A stretch of 64,000 nucleotides of DNA, taken from NCBI GenBank assembly GCA_964390805.1, contig CAYMKL010000002.1:1-64000 (forward strand). The letters are read 5' to 3'. The notes beneath the pieces are model-generated. The model was given only the letters and a program-made list of their open reading frames with translations. It did not search any database and had not been told where the DNA came from. Made by a program: the position numbers and the translations under genes. Position 1 is the stretch's first letter. Each line of letters begins with the position of its first letter. The stretch comes from CAYMKL01 sp964390805. GTDB taxonomy: Bacteria; Chloroflexota; Anaerolineae; VGOG01. Below are positions 33,051 through 41,564 of this stretch, one piece after another.

Positions 33051-36000
33051 TTTACTCCTAACGTCTCGCCCGGCTCCAGGGTGAGGGCTGTCTCCGGGCC
33101 ATCTGGCGGACGATAGGTGACAGACAGAGGCACAGAGCCGCTGGTGTGCGTCACGGTGGCGCCGGTGTGCGTGGCGCGGACGGTGATGGCGTGCTCCCCG
33201 AAGCGCAGATTCTCTAGTTCGGCGAAATCCCAGGCCGCTGCTAATTGCGGCGCGATGGTCACGGCGTGCAAATCCGCCCGGACATGGATGCCCATCAGGT
33301 CTTCCACCACACCGCGAACAAAGGTTGCCCCCGACCACGATTGCAAGAAGGAGAATCCTTCTGGAATGAGCTCGTGAAACATGCCAATGCTGCCGTGGTC
33401 CAGGGTTTGGGCCAGGTGTTGCAGCATCTCCAGTCCCATCTCCGGGTCGCCGTAGCGATACGCGCCCCGGCTGAGGGTGGCGGTGGGCAGCGTCCAAACC
33501 CGCTCGTCGTCCCCGCGCGTGTGCACCAGACCCCACTCGTTGAGATAGTCGCGCTGGATGCGGGCCAGCGAGAGGCAGGCGTGCTCGGCCGGGGCGATGC
33601 CAACCTCCAGCGGCACGGCCACCGTCCAGTGGCCATCGTGGCGAGGCTTGTCTTTGTAGCGCAGCAGGGAGTTGGCGTAGACCTCCTCCTCGGGCAGCCA
33701 CCAATCGGCGTGGAAACTGGCCTGCAGTGCGTCGGCCGCAGCCTGGGCCTGCTCGGCCGTGTCCGCATCGCCCAGGACTTCGGCCATCTGCGCCAGGTCG
33801 CCCAGGGCCTCCCACAGGTAGCAGGCCGCGTCCAGCTTCTCTGGCCCCATGCCCGTCCGCTCCACCATCCCCGCGCCCTCCGGGTAGCTGTCGTCGTCCC
33901 GGTCGGCGCGGTCCAGATTATACTCGAACAGCCCCTCGACCGCTGCGGGATAGACGTCCGCCAGAAAAGCGCTGTCGCCCGTCCAACGGTAGTAATCCCA
34001 GGCCGCGCTGACGAACTGGGGCGTCTCCTGCACGTTGCCCGCCGCGATGAGCGAGCCGACCGGGGACAGTTGGTGCGGTACCTGACCGCCGTATCTCGCA
34101 GCCTGGGTCGCGCCGGTGCGCAGGTGGGCGGCCACGGTTGGCCCGAAACCGGCCAGGGTCAGGCCGCTCGCGCCGTAGGCCAGGTCGTTGCTGAACCAGT
34201 AGGGGAAGGTCTCCAGGCCGGCGTAAAAGTAGCGGCCCAGGGCCGGAGACTCGGCTTCGAGCATTTGCGCGTTGGCGCGAGCGATGTCAAACGCGGCGTC
34301 GAACTCGGCGTCCGGACTGTGAAAGCGGGGACCGTCCGTCAGAAGCGCGTCGTAGAGAGCCTGCTTTTCGGCCAGAAGCGCCGCGTGTTGGGGCAGCCAC
34401 TCGTCCAGGTGTTGCAGGGCTGCCTCCGGGCCGGATTTGGTCTCGACAACAGCGGCGAAAGTCCAGGACTGCTCCGCACCCGGCGCCAGATGGGCGCTGT
34501 ATTCCAGTTGCCCCACTTGCTGACCGTCCGGCCCACTCGTGACCTGGGCCTGTTCCGGCGGATTCTCGCCGCCGACGGCCACCGCCCAGGCATCGGGCGC
34601 GCTTTCGGCCTGGGCAATGAGGTGCTTGCCATCCACCCAGACCGTTTCGCCCGTGTTGCGCCTGTCGGCCAGTGAGGTGAGCCAGGCGTCCTCCAGGTCA
34701 AAGTAGGCGGAAAAGATCAGGCGCACGTCCAGCGGCTCGTTTCCAGTGTTTTGCAGAGTCAGTGTCGTAAAGAGCGCGGGCCGATCTTGGAGGACGAAAT
34801 CGCGGCGGGTGGCCTTGAGTTGTTCCCTTTCGTGGCCAAACTGCACGTCGGCGAAAGTTTGGGTGAAGCGGCGCGCGTCGAGCAAGGGCCAGCGCTCGCC
34901 GTCCACTTCGACGACGAAGGCGTAGCCGTCCAGCACCTTCACCGGCTGCGCCCACACGCCGCCCAACTCGCCGCCCAGGGGATCATCGGCGCGCGGCCCG
35001 CCGAAGGCCGCCAAGTCATAGGGGTTGCTGCGCGGCCGAAAGTCGCCGTCAACGTCGCCGATGACGTAGAGCTGCCGTCCGGTGGTGGCAAACATCGTAT
35101 CGGCCGGAGCCGTCCGCTCTTGCTGCACCTCTCCCCACGAAAGCACCTGTACCACGTCCGTCGCCTTGTCCAGGGCGAGGGGCGGTGCGCTATCGTAGGG
35201 TGGCTTTTCCAATTGACGGTTGTTCAGCATGACAACACCAGCCACCACAATCAGCACGGCTGCACCCAGCACCAGGCCAATGAGAGGCCGCTTGGCGACT
35301 CGACCCATGTACGCAGCCCGCCAAGAGCGAATCGACTTGAGGGAGACGCGCAGAAGACCCAAGAGCGCTGGGGCCAGTAGTAGCCCGGCCAAGCCCATGC
35401 CTTCTTTGGTCATCCACTGCACGGTCCTGGACCAATCACCCGGTCTCGGCATCCACGGCTCTTGCCGGCCATCCCAATAATTCGCTAAACACACAGTTGC
35501 TGCCGCCCAGATAAGGGTAAAGCCGCCGAACAAAGCCAGTGCCCGTTGCCAGATTCTGGCACTGCGCATGTAGGCCAGCGCACCCAAGGCCAGGGCTACC
35601 AACAACATGACCTCAGGCCCTTGCTCTTTGACCTCATCGAAGGCTATCACCAACGCCAGTGGCAGAGCGCCGTAAAACGCAAAAGAGAGCTGCGTCCAGT
35701 CGTTCCATACACCCGTGATGAGTTGGCGAAGGGGCCACACCCCTCGGGCCAGCAACGAGGCGATCACTGCCAGCAAGACCAGCGGTATCCCCGCCCGCCA
35801 TCCCCATTGATCGAAGAACAACCTGGAAAGTGCCAAAGCTATTCCCCAATAAGGAAAAGACCAGCGGGGAAACCCTTTCACCCATCCCAAACCCAGAACA
35901 ATGACAACCGCGCCTATTATCGTCAATACCAGGACAGAACCGATAATGGGCAAGGCAGGTTCTGACAAGATTGCGTTCGCGTGCAATGTATCCAAGACTA

Positions 36001-36100
36001 GCGCAAGGACAAACCCTACGGAGATCAGTAGGAAGACTCCCATCCCGACCAGGGTTTCGGCCCATGTGCTGGGGTCGTTTGATGTGCTGCTTTCATCCAT
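33047..36100 (-). CDS. Polytopic membrane protein with a C-terminal (alpha/alpha)6-type glycosidase domain
   Basis: 1017 aa. Residues about 15-260 form a membrane block with roughly eight TM segments, and one more TM lies near 285-303 (PLIGLVLGAAVLIVVAGVVM). After it comes a soluble beta-sandwich part and a helical toroid domain: FYAGLETFPYWFSNDLAYG, GQVPHQLSPVGSLIAAG, SYPEGAGMVERTGMGPEKLD and VWTLPTATLSRGAYRYGDPE. This resembles glycogen-debranching or GH63/GH133-like six-hairpin glycosidases; substrate and catalytic acids are not certain. Topology puts the enzyme outside the membrane. Overlaps both neighbours (8 and 4 bp). A membrane block fused to such a hydrolase is unusual. Confidence 0.7.
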   Translation of the reverse strand: MDESSTSNDPSTWAETLVGMGVFLLISVGFVLALVLDTLHANAILSEPALPIIGSVLVLTIIGAVVIVLGLGWVKGFPRWSFPYWGIALALSRLFFDQWGWRAGIPLVLLAVIASLLARGVWPLRQLITGVWNDWTQLSFAFYGALPLALVIAFDEVKEQGPEVMLLVALALGALAYMRSARIWQRALALFGGFTLIWAAATVCLANYWDGRQEPWMPRPGDWSRTVQWMTKEGMGLAGLLLAPALLGLLRVSLKSIRSWRAAYMGRVAKRPLIGLVLGAAVLIVVAGVVMLNNRQLEKPPYDSAPPLALDKATDVVQVLSWGEVQQERTAPADTMFATTGRQLYVIGDVDGDFRPRSNPYDLAAFGGPRADDPLGGELGGVWAQPVKVLDGYAFVVEVDGERWPLLDARRFTQTFADVQFGHEREQLKATRRDFVLQDRPALFTTLTLQNTGNEPLDVRLIFSAYFDLEDAWLTSLADRRNTGETVWVDGKHLIAQAESAPDAWAVAVGGENPPEQAQVTSGPDGQQVGQLEYSAHLAPGAEQSWTFAAVVETKSGPEAALQHLDEWLPQHAALLAEKQALYDALLTDGPRFHSPDAEFDAAFDIARANAQMLEAESPALGRYFYAGLETFPYWFSNDLAYGASGLTLAGFGPTVAAHLRTGATQAARYGGQVPHQLSPVGSLIAAGNVQETPQFVSAAWDYYRWTGDSAFLADVYPAAVEGLFEYNLDRADRDDDSYPEGAGMVERTGMGPEKLDAACYLWEALGDLAQMAEVLGDADTAEQAQAAADALQASFHADWWLPEEEVYANSLLRYKDKPRHDGHWTVAVPLEVGIAPAEHACLSLARIQRDYLNEWGLVHTRGDDERVWTLPTATLSRGAYRYGDPEMGLEMLQHLAQTLDHGSIGMFHELIPEGFSFLQSWSGATFVRGVVEDLMGIHVRADLHAVTIAPQLAAAWDFAELENLRFGEHAITVRATHTGATVTHTSGSVPLSVTYRPPDGPETALTLEPGETLGVK

Positions 36101-36719
36101 GTTCGTCTTCCTTCGCGCGGTGTGCTTCTAGCCGGTCCAATACGGCGTGGTTGCCTATCAGCGCCAAAAAGACAACGGTGATAATCCCCCAGGGCGCGAC
36201 AAGCAGGCTGCTGAGCAGGGCCACGAGCAGCGCCAGTACGAAGAGCGTGATCGAGAAACCCCGGTTGGTGGCGAACATCACTAGCGCGTTGCGCAGCGCC
36301 AGGCGCAGGCTTGGCTGCTCCTGCTCCAGTACCAGCGGGAAGGCGTAGAGCAGCATGAAGGCCCACAGGAACAGCAGCATCAGGAAAAAGCCCTGGATGA
36401 AAATGACGTAACTGGCGCTGGAGAGACCGCCGATCAGCACGACGTCGCCGCCCAGGATGAAAAAGCCCACGCCGGCGACGATGGCCCATGGCCAGCTCCG
36501 CCAGAAGTAGCGTCGGAAGCCCTCGAAAAAATCGCGCAGACCAACAGCCTCGCCGCGGGCCAGGCGGTGGGTCAACACGAAGAGTCCAGCCGTGGCCGGT
36601 GGCCCGGTGACCAGCAGCACATTCAGCGCGACCCACAGGACGTTGACCACCACTAGCAGGTACATCTCGTCCCACAAATCGCTCAGCGTTTTCCGAAAGA
36701 CCTGCCAGGCGTCAGCCAT
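36093..36719 (-). CDS. YesL-like (DUF624) membrane protein, copy 1
   Basis: 208 aa from ATG 36719 (MADAWQVFRKTLSDLWDEMY); an earlier ATG at 36734 is possible. Shows LLVTGPPATAGLFVLTHRLA, the family core, and five TM segments. Paralogue of 28169-28855: both keep the GPPATxGL motif and the RLALRNxL motif before the fourth TM. It overlaps the membrane glycosidase gene by 8 bp, which suggests the pair acts together. Confidence 0.75.
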   Translation of the reverse strand: MADAWQVFRKTLSDLWDEMYLLVVVNVLWVALNVLLVTGPPATAGLFVLTHRLARGEAVGLRDFFEGFRRYFWRSWPWAIVAGVGFFILGGDVVLIGGLSSASYVIFIQGFFLMLLFLWAFMLLYAFPLVLEQEQPSLRLALRNALVMFATNRGFSITLFVLALLVALLSSLLVAPWGIITVVFLALIGNHAVLDRLEAHRAKEDEHG

Positions 36720-36828
36720 CTTTCTTGCTTGCATCCTCTTGCGGAAGGAGAATCTCGGATGACAGAAATACACGATGGTAAGCAGTCGGTTGAGACGAAA
36801 CGCGCCCTTTCAACTCACAGGGGCCCAA

Positions 36829-39093
36829 TTATCGTGTATTTCTTCTATCTGTGGTCCTCCGTAGACGATAGGCCGTGTCGCCTTTCGCTTGGAAGCACAA
36901 CCCCGCGCCGCACGTCTGTGTCTCCACTCCCTCCACAGCGGCCACGCCGAAGACCTGCACCGGCGTGGATCGCCCAGCCATCCCGCTGAAAGTGACGAGT
37001 ACCGCGTCCCCATCCTCGATGGCTTCCACCACCGGTGGGCCGCTGTAGACCACCACGCCCGGCGCAACCTCTTGGTAGGCCACGGCAGCCAGCGTAGGGG
37101 CCATGCCCGCGCCGTACACCTCCTGGCCGATGACACCGGCCACGCTCCAGCCGCCACGCAGGTCCTCCAGCGGAATGTAGAGCTCCAGCGCGTTCTCCGC
37201 CACGGTGGGGTAGGTGGTGGGGCTGTCGGTGGCGACGCCTGTCGGTAGCAGCGGCGGCAGGGTGTAGGGCAGGGTGGTCAGCGTGTGCTCCAGGAAGCCG
37301 GCCACCAGCCCCTCAATGGCCGGGTCAAGGCCGTGCGCCAGGGTCAGGTACTCCCGCAGGTACAGCCAGGCCTCGTACTGTTCCTTGGGCGTGATGACCG
37401 CTGAGCGCGCCATCGGGCTCAGCCCGAAAAAGGTGCGGTAGCCGGTGGCCGGACCGTAATCGCACTCCCATAGCCAGGTCAGGTGCAGCAGGTTGGCCAG
37501 CGGTGCGAAGCTTAACTGTAGGTATTCCGCGTCTCCTGTCAAGTCGGCTAGCCGGGCACAGGCGGCCGCAGCCTGGGCGGTGATGTGGGTCTCGTAGGCC
37601 AGGCGGAATCCGTGCCCCGCCAGGTGCTCGATGGCAGCGCGGGCCTCGTCGAGGTAGAACGCATCGGTGGTGAGATCGTGCAGCAGGAGCATGTGGTAGG
37701 CGTAACCTCCGGCGCAGTCCGGCTCGCGCCCCGTCCCCCGCCAGGTGTCAAAATTGTAGAATTGCGGGAACTCGTAATCCACCGCGTGGGCGAAATCCAT
37801 CCAGGCGGCCGCCGAATCGAGTGCCAACTGCGCGGCCTGCTGGTAGCCCATCAACCCCAGCTCGGCCATTTTGACGGCGTGGCCCAGTTCGTACCAGGTA
37901 TCGCCCCGCGTCTGGCGGCCCAGCGCCACGGGCCCGCCATTGACCAGCATCCCGTAGTCTTCATCGTAGAAATCGGGGAGCGCGGCCCACAGGTCTTCGT
38001 CAAGGGCAGTCGCGTTATCGTAGCGAGTCTCGTAGCGCACGATGCTCTCCAGCACGTCGAGCTGGCTGATCAACTCCGCGCCCTGGCGCGTATCGCCCAC
38101 GTAGGCCCGCAGGTAGCGCTTGCTCCCCAGCTCGACCCAGGCCCGCTCGTCGTCCAGATCGGCGATGGTCTTCTCCGCCAGCGCGCGCCAATCCGGCAGC
38201 GTCTCGTTGACCGGCTTGTGCAGCAAGTCATAGACATCCCCCAGGCTGCGCAGATAACGGGCGAACATCTCGGCCTCACTGTCCGGTTCCCCAGGCATCA
38301 GGTACAGGTAGCCGTCGTAGAGGACGAATGGCTCGCCGGACGGCAGAGCGCGCAGGTTGGCGGCGTCAATCGTGTGCCCGAAGGAGCGGCCTCGCCGTCC
38401 AGGGGTAGCGCTGGGGGTGTAGTGCGCCGCTTGCATGAAGGGATTTAGCGCAGTGCGGTCCACGGCGTAGAAGAGCGTGCTGTCCAGGACTTGGGCGTGC
38501 CCGTAGAGCACCGGCGCGCACATCGGAGCGGGGTCGGCATAGACAGTGAAGCCCGCGCTCGTCTCCTCGCCGGTGGCTGGGTCCACGAAAGTCCATTCCA
38601 AAGCGGGACTATACGGTGGCGGGTCGTGCAGGGTGGCGGTGAGCCGAGTGCGTAGCAGCCCCGGCTGATAGGGGTAAACTTCCAGTTGCAGTGTCACCTT
38701 GGCCCAACCGACTTCGCCCGACAGGGTAACGGCCAGCACGTCGTCGCCTACCTCGGAGGTGACGACGCTGAGCGCGGGCAGTGGGTTGAGCTCGGCTCCC
38801 AGGGGGCGCAGGGCCAGCGCGCCACTGGTGCCTGCTCGCTGGATGAGAAGTGTGTCGTGGGTGGTGGCCCCGGCGAAGCGCAGGGTGTACTCGCCGCTCG
38901 TGAGGCGCACGCTCCCGGTCTCAGCCACCTCGATGGCAGCGGACGGCGTTTCGCTCCGTTGGACAGCCGGCGCGGGACGCCGCTCGTAGTCGCCACTGGT
39001 GAACGCGGGGGTGGGGGTCAAGGTGGGCATCTCCATTTGGCTGCAGGCTGGCAGCAAGAGGGCAAGTAGCAGGAAGCAGCTCCTCGCGCGCAT
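36829..39093 (-). CDS. Lipoprotein with a predicted helical-toroid glycan-active domain
   Basis: 754-aa surface lipoprotein: signal peptide and lipobox in FLLLALLLPAC (Cys 17), a short Thr/Pro linker, a beta-rich domain to about 280, then a helical part with repeated Trp/Tyr motifs (GDTWYELGHAVKMAELGLM, DCAGGYAYHMLLLHDLTTDA, LTWLWECDYGPATGYRTFF). The order beta-sandwich then alpha/alpha toroid is common in GH and lyase families, but no family is certain. It lies 7 bp after the MalG-type permease gene. Inferred role: first cleavage of the polysaccharide outside the cell. Confidence 0.6.
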   Translation of the reverse strand: MRARSCFLLLALLLPACSQMEMPTLTPTPAFTSGDYERRPAPAVQRSETPSAAIEVAETGSVRLTSGEYTLRFAGATTHDTLLIQRAGTSGALALRPLGAELNPLPALSVVTSEVGDDVLAVTLSGEVGWAKVTLQLEVYPYQPGLLRTRLTATLHDPPPYSPALEWTFVDPATGEETSAGFTVYADPAPMCAPVLYGHAQVLDSTLFYAVDRTALNPFMQAAHYTPSATPGRRGRSFGHTIDAANLRALPSGEPFVLYDGYLYLMPGEPDSEAEMFARYLRSLGDVYDLLHKPVNETLPDWRALAEKTIADLDDERAWVELGSKRYLRAYVGDTRQGAELISQLDVLESIVRYETRYDNATALDEDLWAALPDFYDEDYGMLVNGGPVALGRQTRGDTWYELGHAVKMAELGLMGYQQAAQLALDSAAAWMDFAHAVDYEFPQFYNFDTWRGTGREPDCAGGYAYHMLLLHDLTTDAFYLDEARAAIEHLAGHGFRLAYETHITAQAAAACARLADLTGDAEYLQLSFAPLANLLHLTWLWECDYGPATGYRTFFGLSPMARSAVITPKEQYEAWLYLREYLTLAHGLDPAIEGLVAGFLEHTLTTLPYTLPPLLPTGVATDSPTTYPTVAENALELYIPLEDLRGGWSVAGVIGQEVYGAGMAPTLAAVAYQEVAPGVVVYSGPPVVEAIEDGDAVLVTFSGMAGRSTPVQVFGVAAVEGVETQTCGAGLCFQAKGDTAYRLRRTTDRRNTR

Positions 39094-39100
39094 AGATAGG

Positions 39101-40360
39101 CTAACCCTTCAGCCCAGCGTAGGATACGCCCTCAATGTAGTACTTGCTGAAGACGAAGAACAACACCAGGATGGGGGCGGCGTTGATCATGGCTCCCACC
39201 AGGGTGACGTTCCAGGCGTATCTGTATTGCTGCTGGAACATCAGGAGCGCTATGTTGAGCGGGTACATGTCGGGCGTGTTGAGGTAGAGCAGGGGGCCCA
39301 GGAAGGCGTTCCACATTCCCTGAAACTGGAGGATGAATAACGTCAGCAGCGCCGGCCGGGCCAGGGGCAGCACCACCTGGTAGTAGATCTGGAACCTGGA
39401 AGCTCCGTCAATCAGAGCCGCCTCCTCCAGCTCGACGGGGATAGATTTGAAGAACTGGGTGAGCATGAAGATGCCGAAAGCGCTCACAATGCCGGGCAGA
39501 ACCAGCGCCCAGGGGGTGTTCACCAGCTTGATTTTAGCCATCAACACGTAGGATGGCACCAGCGTCACCGCGCCCGGAATCATCATGGAGGCCAGCATGA
39601 AGGAGAAGATGGCATCCCGGCCGGGGAACCTCAGCCGGGCAAAGGCGTAGGCAGACATGGAACAGAAGATGGCCTGAAATATGGCTACTCCTAGTGAGAG
39701 GATAACCGTGTTCAGCAACCAGCGGACGAAGGTGGCCCCACCGGCGGCCTTGACCAAGGCATAGAAGATGAGCGTGACCGCCACGCCGACAGTTAGCGCG
39801 GTGGATAGGCTGGTGAATTGACCAACCCCACGTATCCGACGCTGTCTGAACACGGCGGCAATGCCAAATCCAACCAGAGAGAGGGCCAGCAGGCCCCCGG
39901 CAGCCATCAGGAGCCCTTTTATCAAAGGCTCCTCACCCCCCACTGCTGTGATCAGTCCCCAGGCGGCCACCGTGGCCGCCACCGCCGCCAGCAGCAGGGC
40001 GGTCAGGGTGCGCTTTTCTTCCCCCAGGACGGATGCCATACGTCCTCCCACCAGGGCCAGAAGAAAGGCCACCAGCCCCATCGTTCCCCCGAAGGCAATC
40101 ATACCGCTCTCTTGAGGCAGGCCCCCCATGTCCGTCGCAAACAGCTCCACCCAGTTCTCAAGACGCCACTTCGCGGGCAGGAGGGTAGGTGGCCAGGCGA
40201 CGATCTCGGCGTTGGACTTGAAGGAGCCCAGGAAGGCCAGGATGAAGGGCGTGAATAGTGTCAGCCCGATGACGCACAGCACCAGGTAGCGGATTGCCAG
40301 GCTAACATATCTTTTGCGTGCGCGCCCCGGCGCAGCAGTCTGAGCAACGGTTGTGGTCAT
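39101..40360 (-). CDS. Carbohydrate ABC transporter permease (MalG-type) with an inserted membrane block
   Basis: 419 aa, against about 280 for the family. N-terminal TM (CVIGLTLFTPFILAFLGSFK) and the canonical core from about residue 208 (FVRWLLNTVILSLG) with the EAA loop ELEEAALIDGASRFQIYYQV are normal. Between them, residues about 78-207 form an extra stretch with about four TM helices (GMIAFGGTMGLVAFLLALVG, LTALLLAAVAATVAAWGLIT, LLMAAGGLLALSLVGFGIAA, ALTVGVAVTLIFYALVKAA). No frame break is seen. The function of the insert is unknown. Paired with the MalF-type gene 10 bp upstream. Confidence 0.88.
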   Translation of the reverse strand: MTTTVAQTAAPGRARKRYVSLAIRYLVLCVIGLTLFTPFILAFLGSFKSNAEIVAWPPTLLPAKWRLENWVELFATDMGGLPQESGMIAFGGTMGLVAFLLALVGGRMASVLGEEKRTLTALLLAAVAATVAAWGLITAVGGEEPLIKGLLMAAGGLLALSLVGFGIAAVFRQRRIRGVGQFTSLSTALTVGVAVTLIFYALVKAAGGATFVRWLLNTVILSLGVAIFQAIFCSMSAYAFARLRFPGRDAIFSFMLASMMIPGAVTLVPSYVLMAKIKLVNTPWALVLPGIVSAFGIFMLTQFFKSIPVELEEAALIDGASRFQIYYQVVLPLARPALLTLFILQFQGMWNAFLGPLLYLNTPDMYPLNIALLMFQQQYRYAWNVTLVGAMINAAPILVLFFVFSKYYIEGVSYAGLKG

Positions 40361-40370
40361 CGTAACCCTC

Positions 40371-41384
40371 CTAATATTGCTCGGTTCCCCGCTCGATCAA
40401 TCGGCGCTGGATAAACGTGAAAACGAAGATGATGGCTGCCAGGAGGAAGGCCATCGCCGCCGCGAAGCCCATCCGTGGCGGTCCCGAAGTACCCAGCGCG
40501 TCGCGGTAGATCAGGAACACCGGAGCCAGGGTGGTCTTGAGCGGCCCGCCACCGGTCAGGATTTTGACCTGGTCGAAAATCTGGAAAGTGCCGATTGTGC
40601 CCAGCACTACCACCAGCAGGATGATCGGCCGCAGCATGGGCAACGTGATCTTCCAGAACTGCTGCCGCTTGTTCGCGCCGTCAATCGAGGCCGCCTCGTA
40701 GAGTGCAGGGGGGATGTCTTGTAGCGCGGCCAGGAACATGACCATGAACGTCGGCGCGGTAGTGAAGATATTCTGGAACATGATGGCCATCCAGGTAACG
40801 CTCGGCCCACGCAGATACCAGTATTGGATGGGGATGTCTCCGCCAAACATTCGGACGATCAACTGGAGCAGACCACGGGGATCGTTGAGCCAATTGACGG
40901 TCTTGAACGACACGCCGATCAGCTCCAAAGCTTCAGTCAGAAAGAGATTCAAGAAGCCGGTCTTTAGATACAGCCACCAGAAGATCATGGAGATCACCAC
41001 TGACGATGTGACGCTGGGGCCGTAGAAAACTGTGCGGAAGAACTGCCGACCGCGCATGGGAGCATTCAACAGCACCGCCAGCAGGATAGCCAGCGCGGTC
41101 TGGGTGGGTACCACGATCAGCACGTACCAACCGACGTTTACCAGACTGCGTCGAAAGTCCTGCTTGGCAATGGCATCCACGTAATTCTTGGGCCCTACCC
41201 ATTCTGGCGAGGAGAACAGGTTGTAGTGAGTGAAGCTGATGTACACGGCGAAGGCGATCACCCCGACGGTGAATATCAGGGTGACAATCAAATAAGGTGA
41301 AATGAAGGCGTACGCGGTCAGTGCCTCACGCCGCTTGCGTGGGTCACGCCACGTACTGCGTCGCTTTTGCGTTATGGCTGCCAT
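40371..41384 (-). CDS. Carbohydrate ABC transporter permease (MalF-type)
   Basis: 337-aa sugar permease with six TM segments, the EAA loop ALYEAASIDGANKRQQFWKI and an unusually long periplasmic loop (LIGVSFKTVNWLNDPRGLLQ ... IPIQYWYLRGPS) after TM3. It is transcribed with the MalG-type permease and the duplicated binding protein. The MsmX-type ATPase that would energise it is not encoded here and may be shared. Confidence 0.9.
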   Translation of the reverse strand: MAAITQKRRSTWRDPRKRREALTAYAFISPYLIVTLIFTVGVIAFAVYISFTHYNLFSSPEWVGPKNYVDAIAKQDFRRSLVNVGWYVLIVVPTQTALAILLAVLLNAPMRGRQFFRTVFYGPSVTSSVVISMIFWWLYLKTGFLNLFLTEALELIGVSFKTVNWLNDPRGLLQLIVRMFGGDIPIQYWYLRGPSVTWMAIMFQNIFTTAPTFMVMFLAALQDIPPALYEAASIDGANKRQQFWKITLPMLRPIILLVVVLGTIGTFQIFDQVKILTGGGPLKTTLAPVFLIYRDALGTSGPPRMGFAAAMAFLLAAIIFVFTFIQRRLIERGTEQY

Positions 41385-41414
41385 AGATCACCCCCTGGGT
41401 TATTCACAAGCTTC

Positions 41415-41492
41415 CCCTCACCCCGGCCCTCTCCCCAAAGGGGCGAGGGACTAAGTTCCCTCTCCCTCACAGGGAGAGGGCTAGGGCGAGGG
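41415..41492. repeat. Inverted repeat between permease and binding-protein genes
   Basis: Left arm CCCTCACCCCGGCCCTCTCC (from 41415) and right arm, reverse-complemented, CCCTCGCCCTAGCCCTCTCC agree at 18 of 21 bases. A common type of dispersed genomic palindrome. Confidence 0.65.
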
Positions 41493-41515
41493 TGGAAGTC
41501 CCGTCAGTAAAGCGC

Positions 41516-41549
41516 GTTCAGGGGCGACCACGGAGGATCGCCCCTGAAC
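41516..41549 (-). terminator. Hairpin just after the sugar-binding-protein gene
   Basis: Perfect 12-bp stem GTTCAGGGGCGA / TCGCCCCTGAAC (41516-41527 and 41538-41549), 15 bases past the stop codon. T-poor; likely a 3'-end protecting or partial terminator element lowering permease expression relative to the binding protein. Confidence 0.6.
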
Positions 41550-41564
41550 TGTTTAAGCTACGGA

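Noticed and set aside
33051..33815. N-terminal extension of the AlkZ/YcaQ-like gene
   Set aside because: Lies within the glycosidase gene in another frame, is Arg/Pro/Gly-rich and lacks family likeness; ATG 33050 has a ribosome site.
33245..34675. 476-codon plus-strand frame
   Set aside because: Shadow of the GC-rich membrane glycosidase gene, which has a clear domain pattern on the minus strand.
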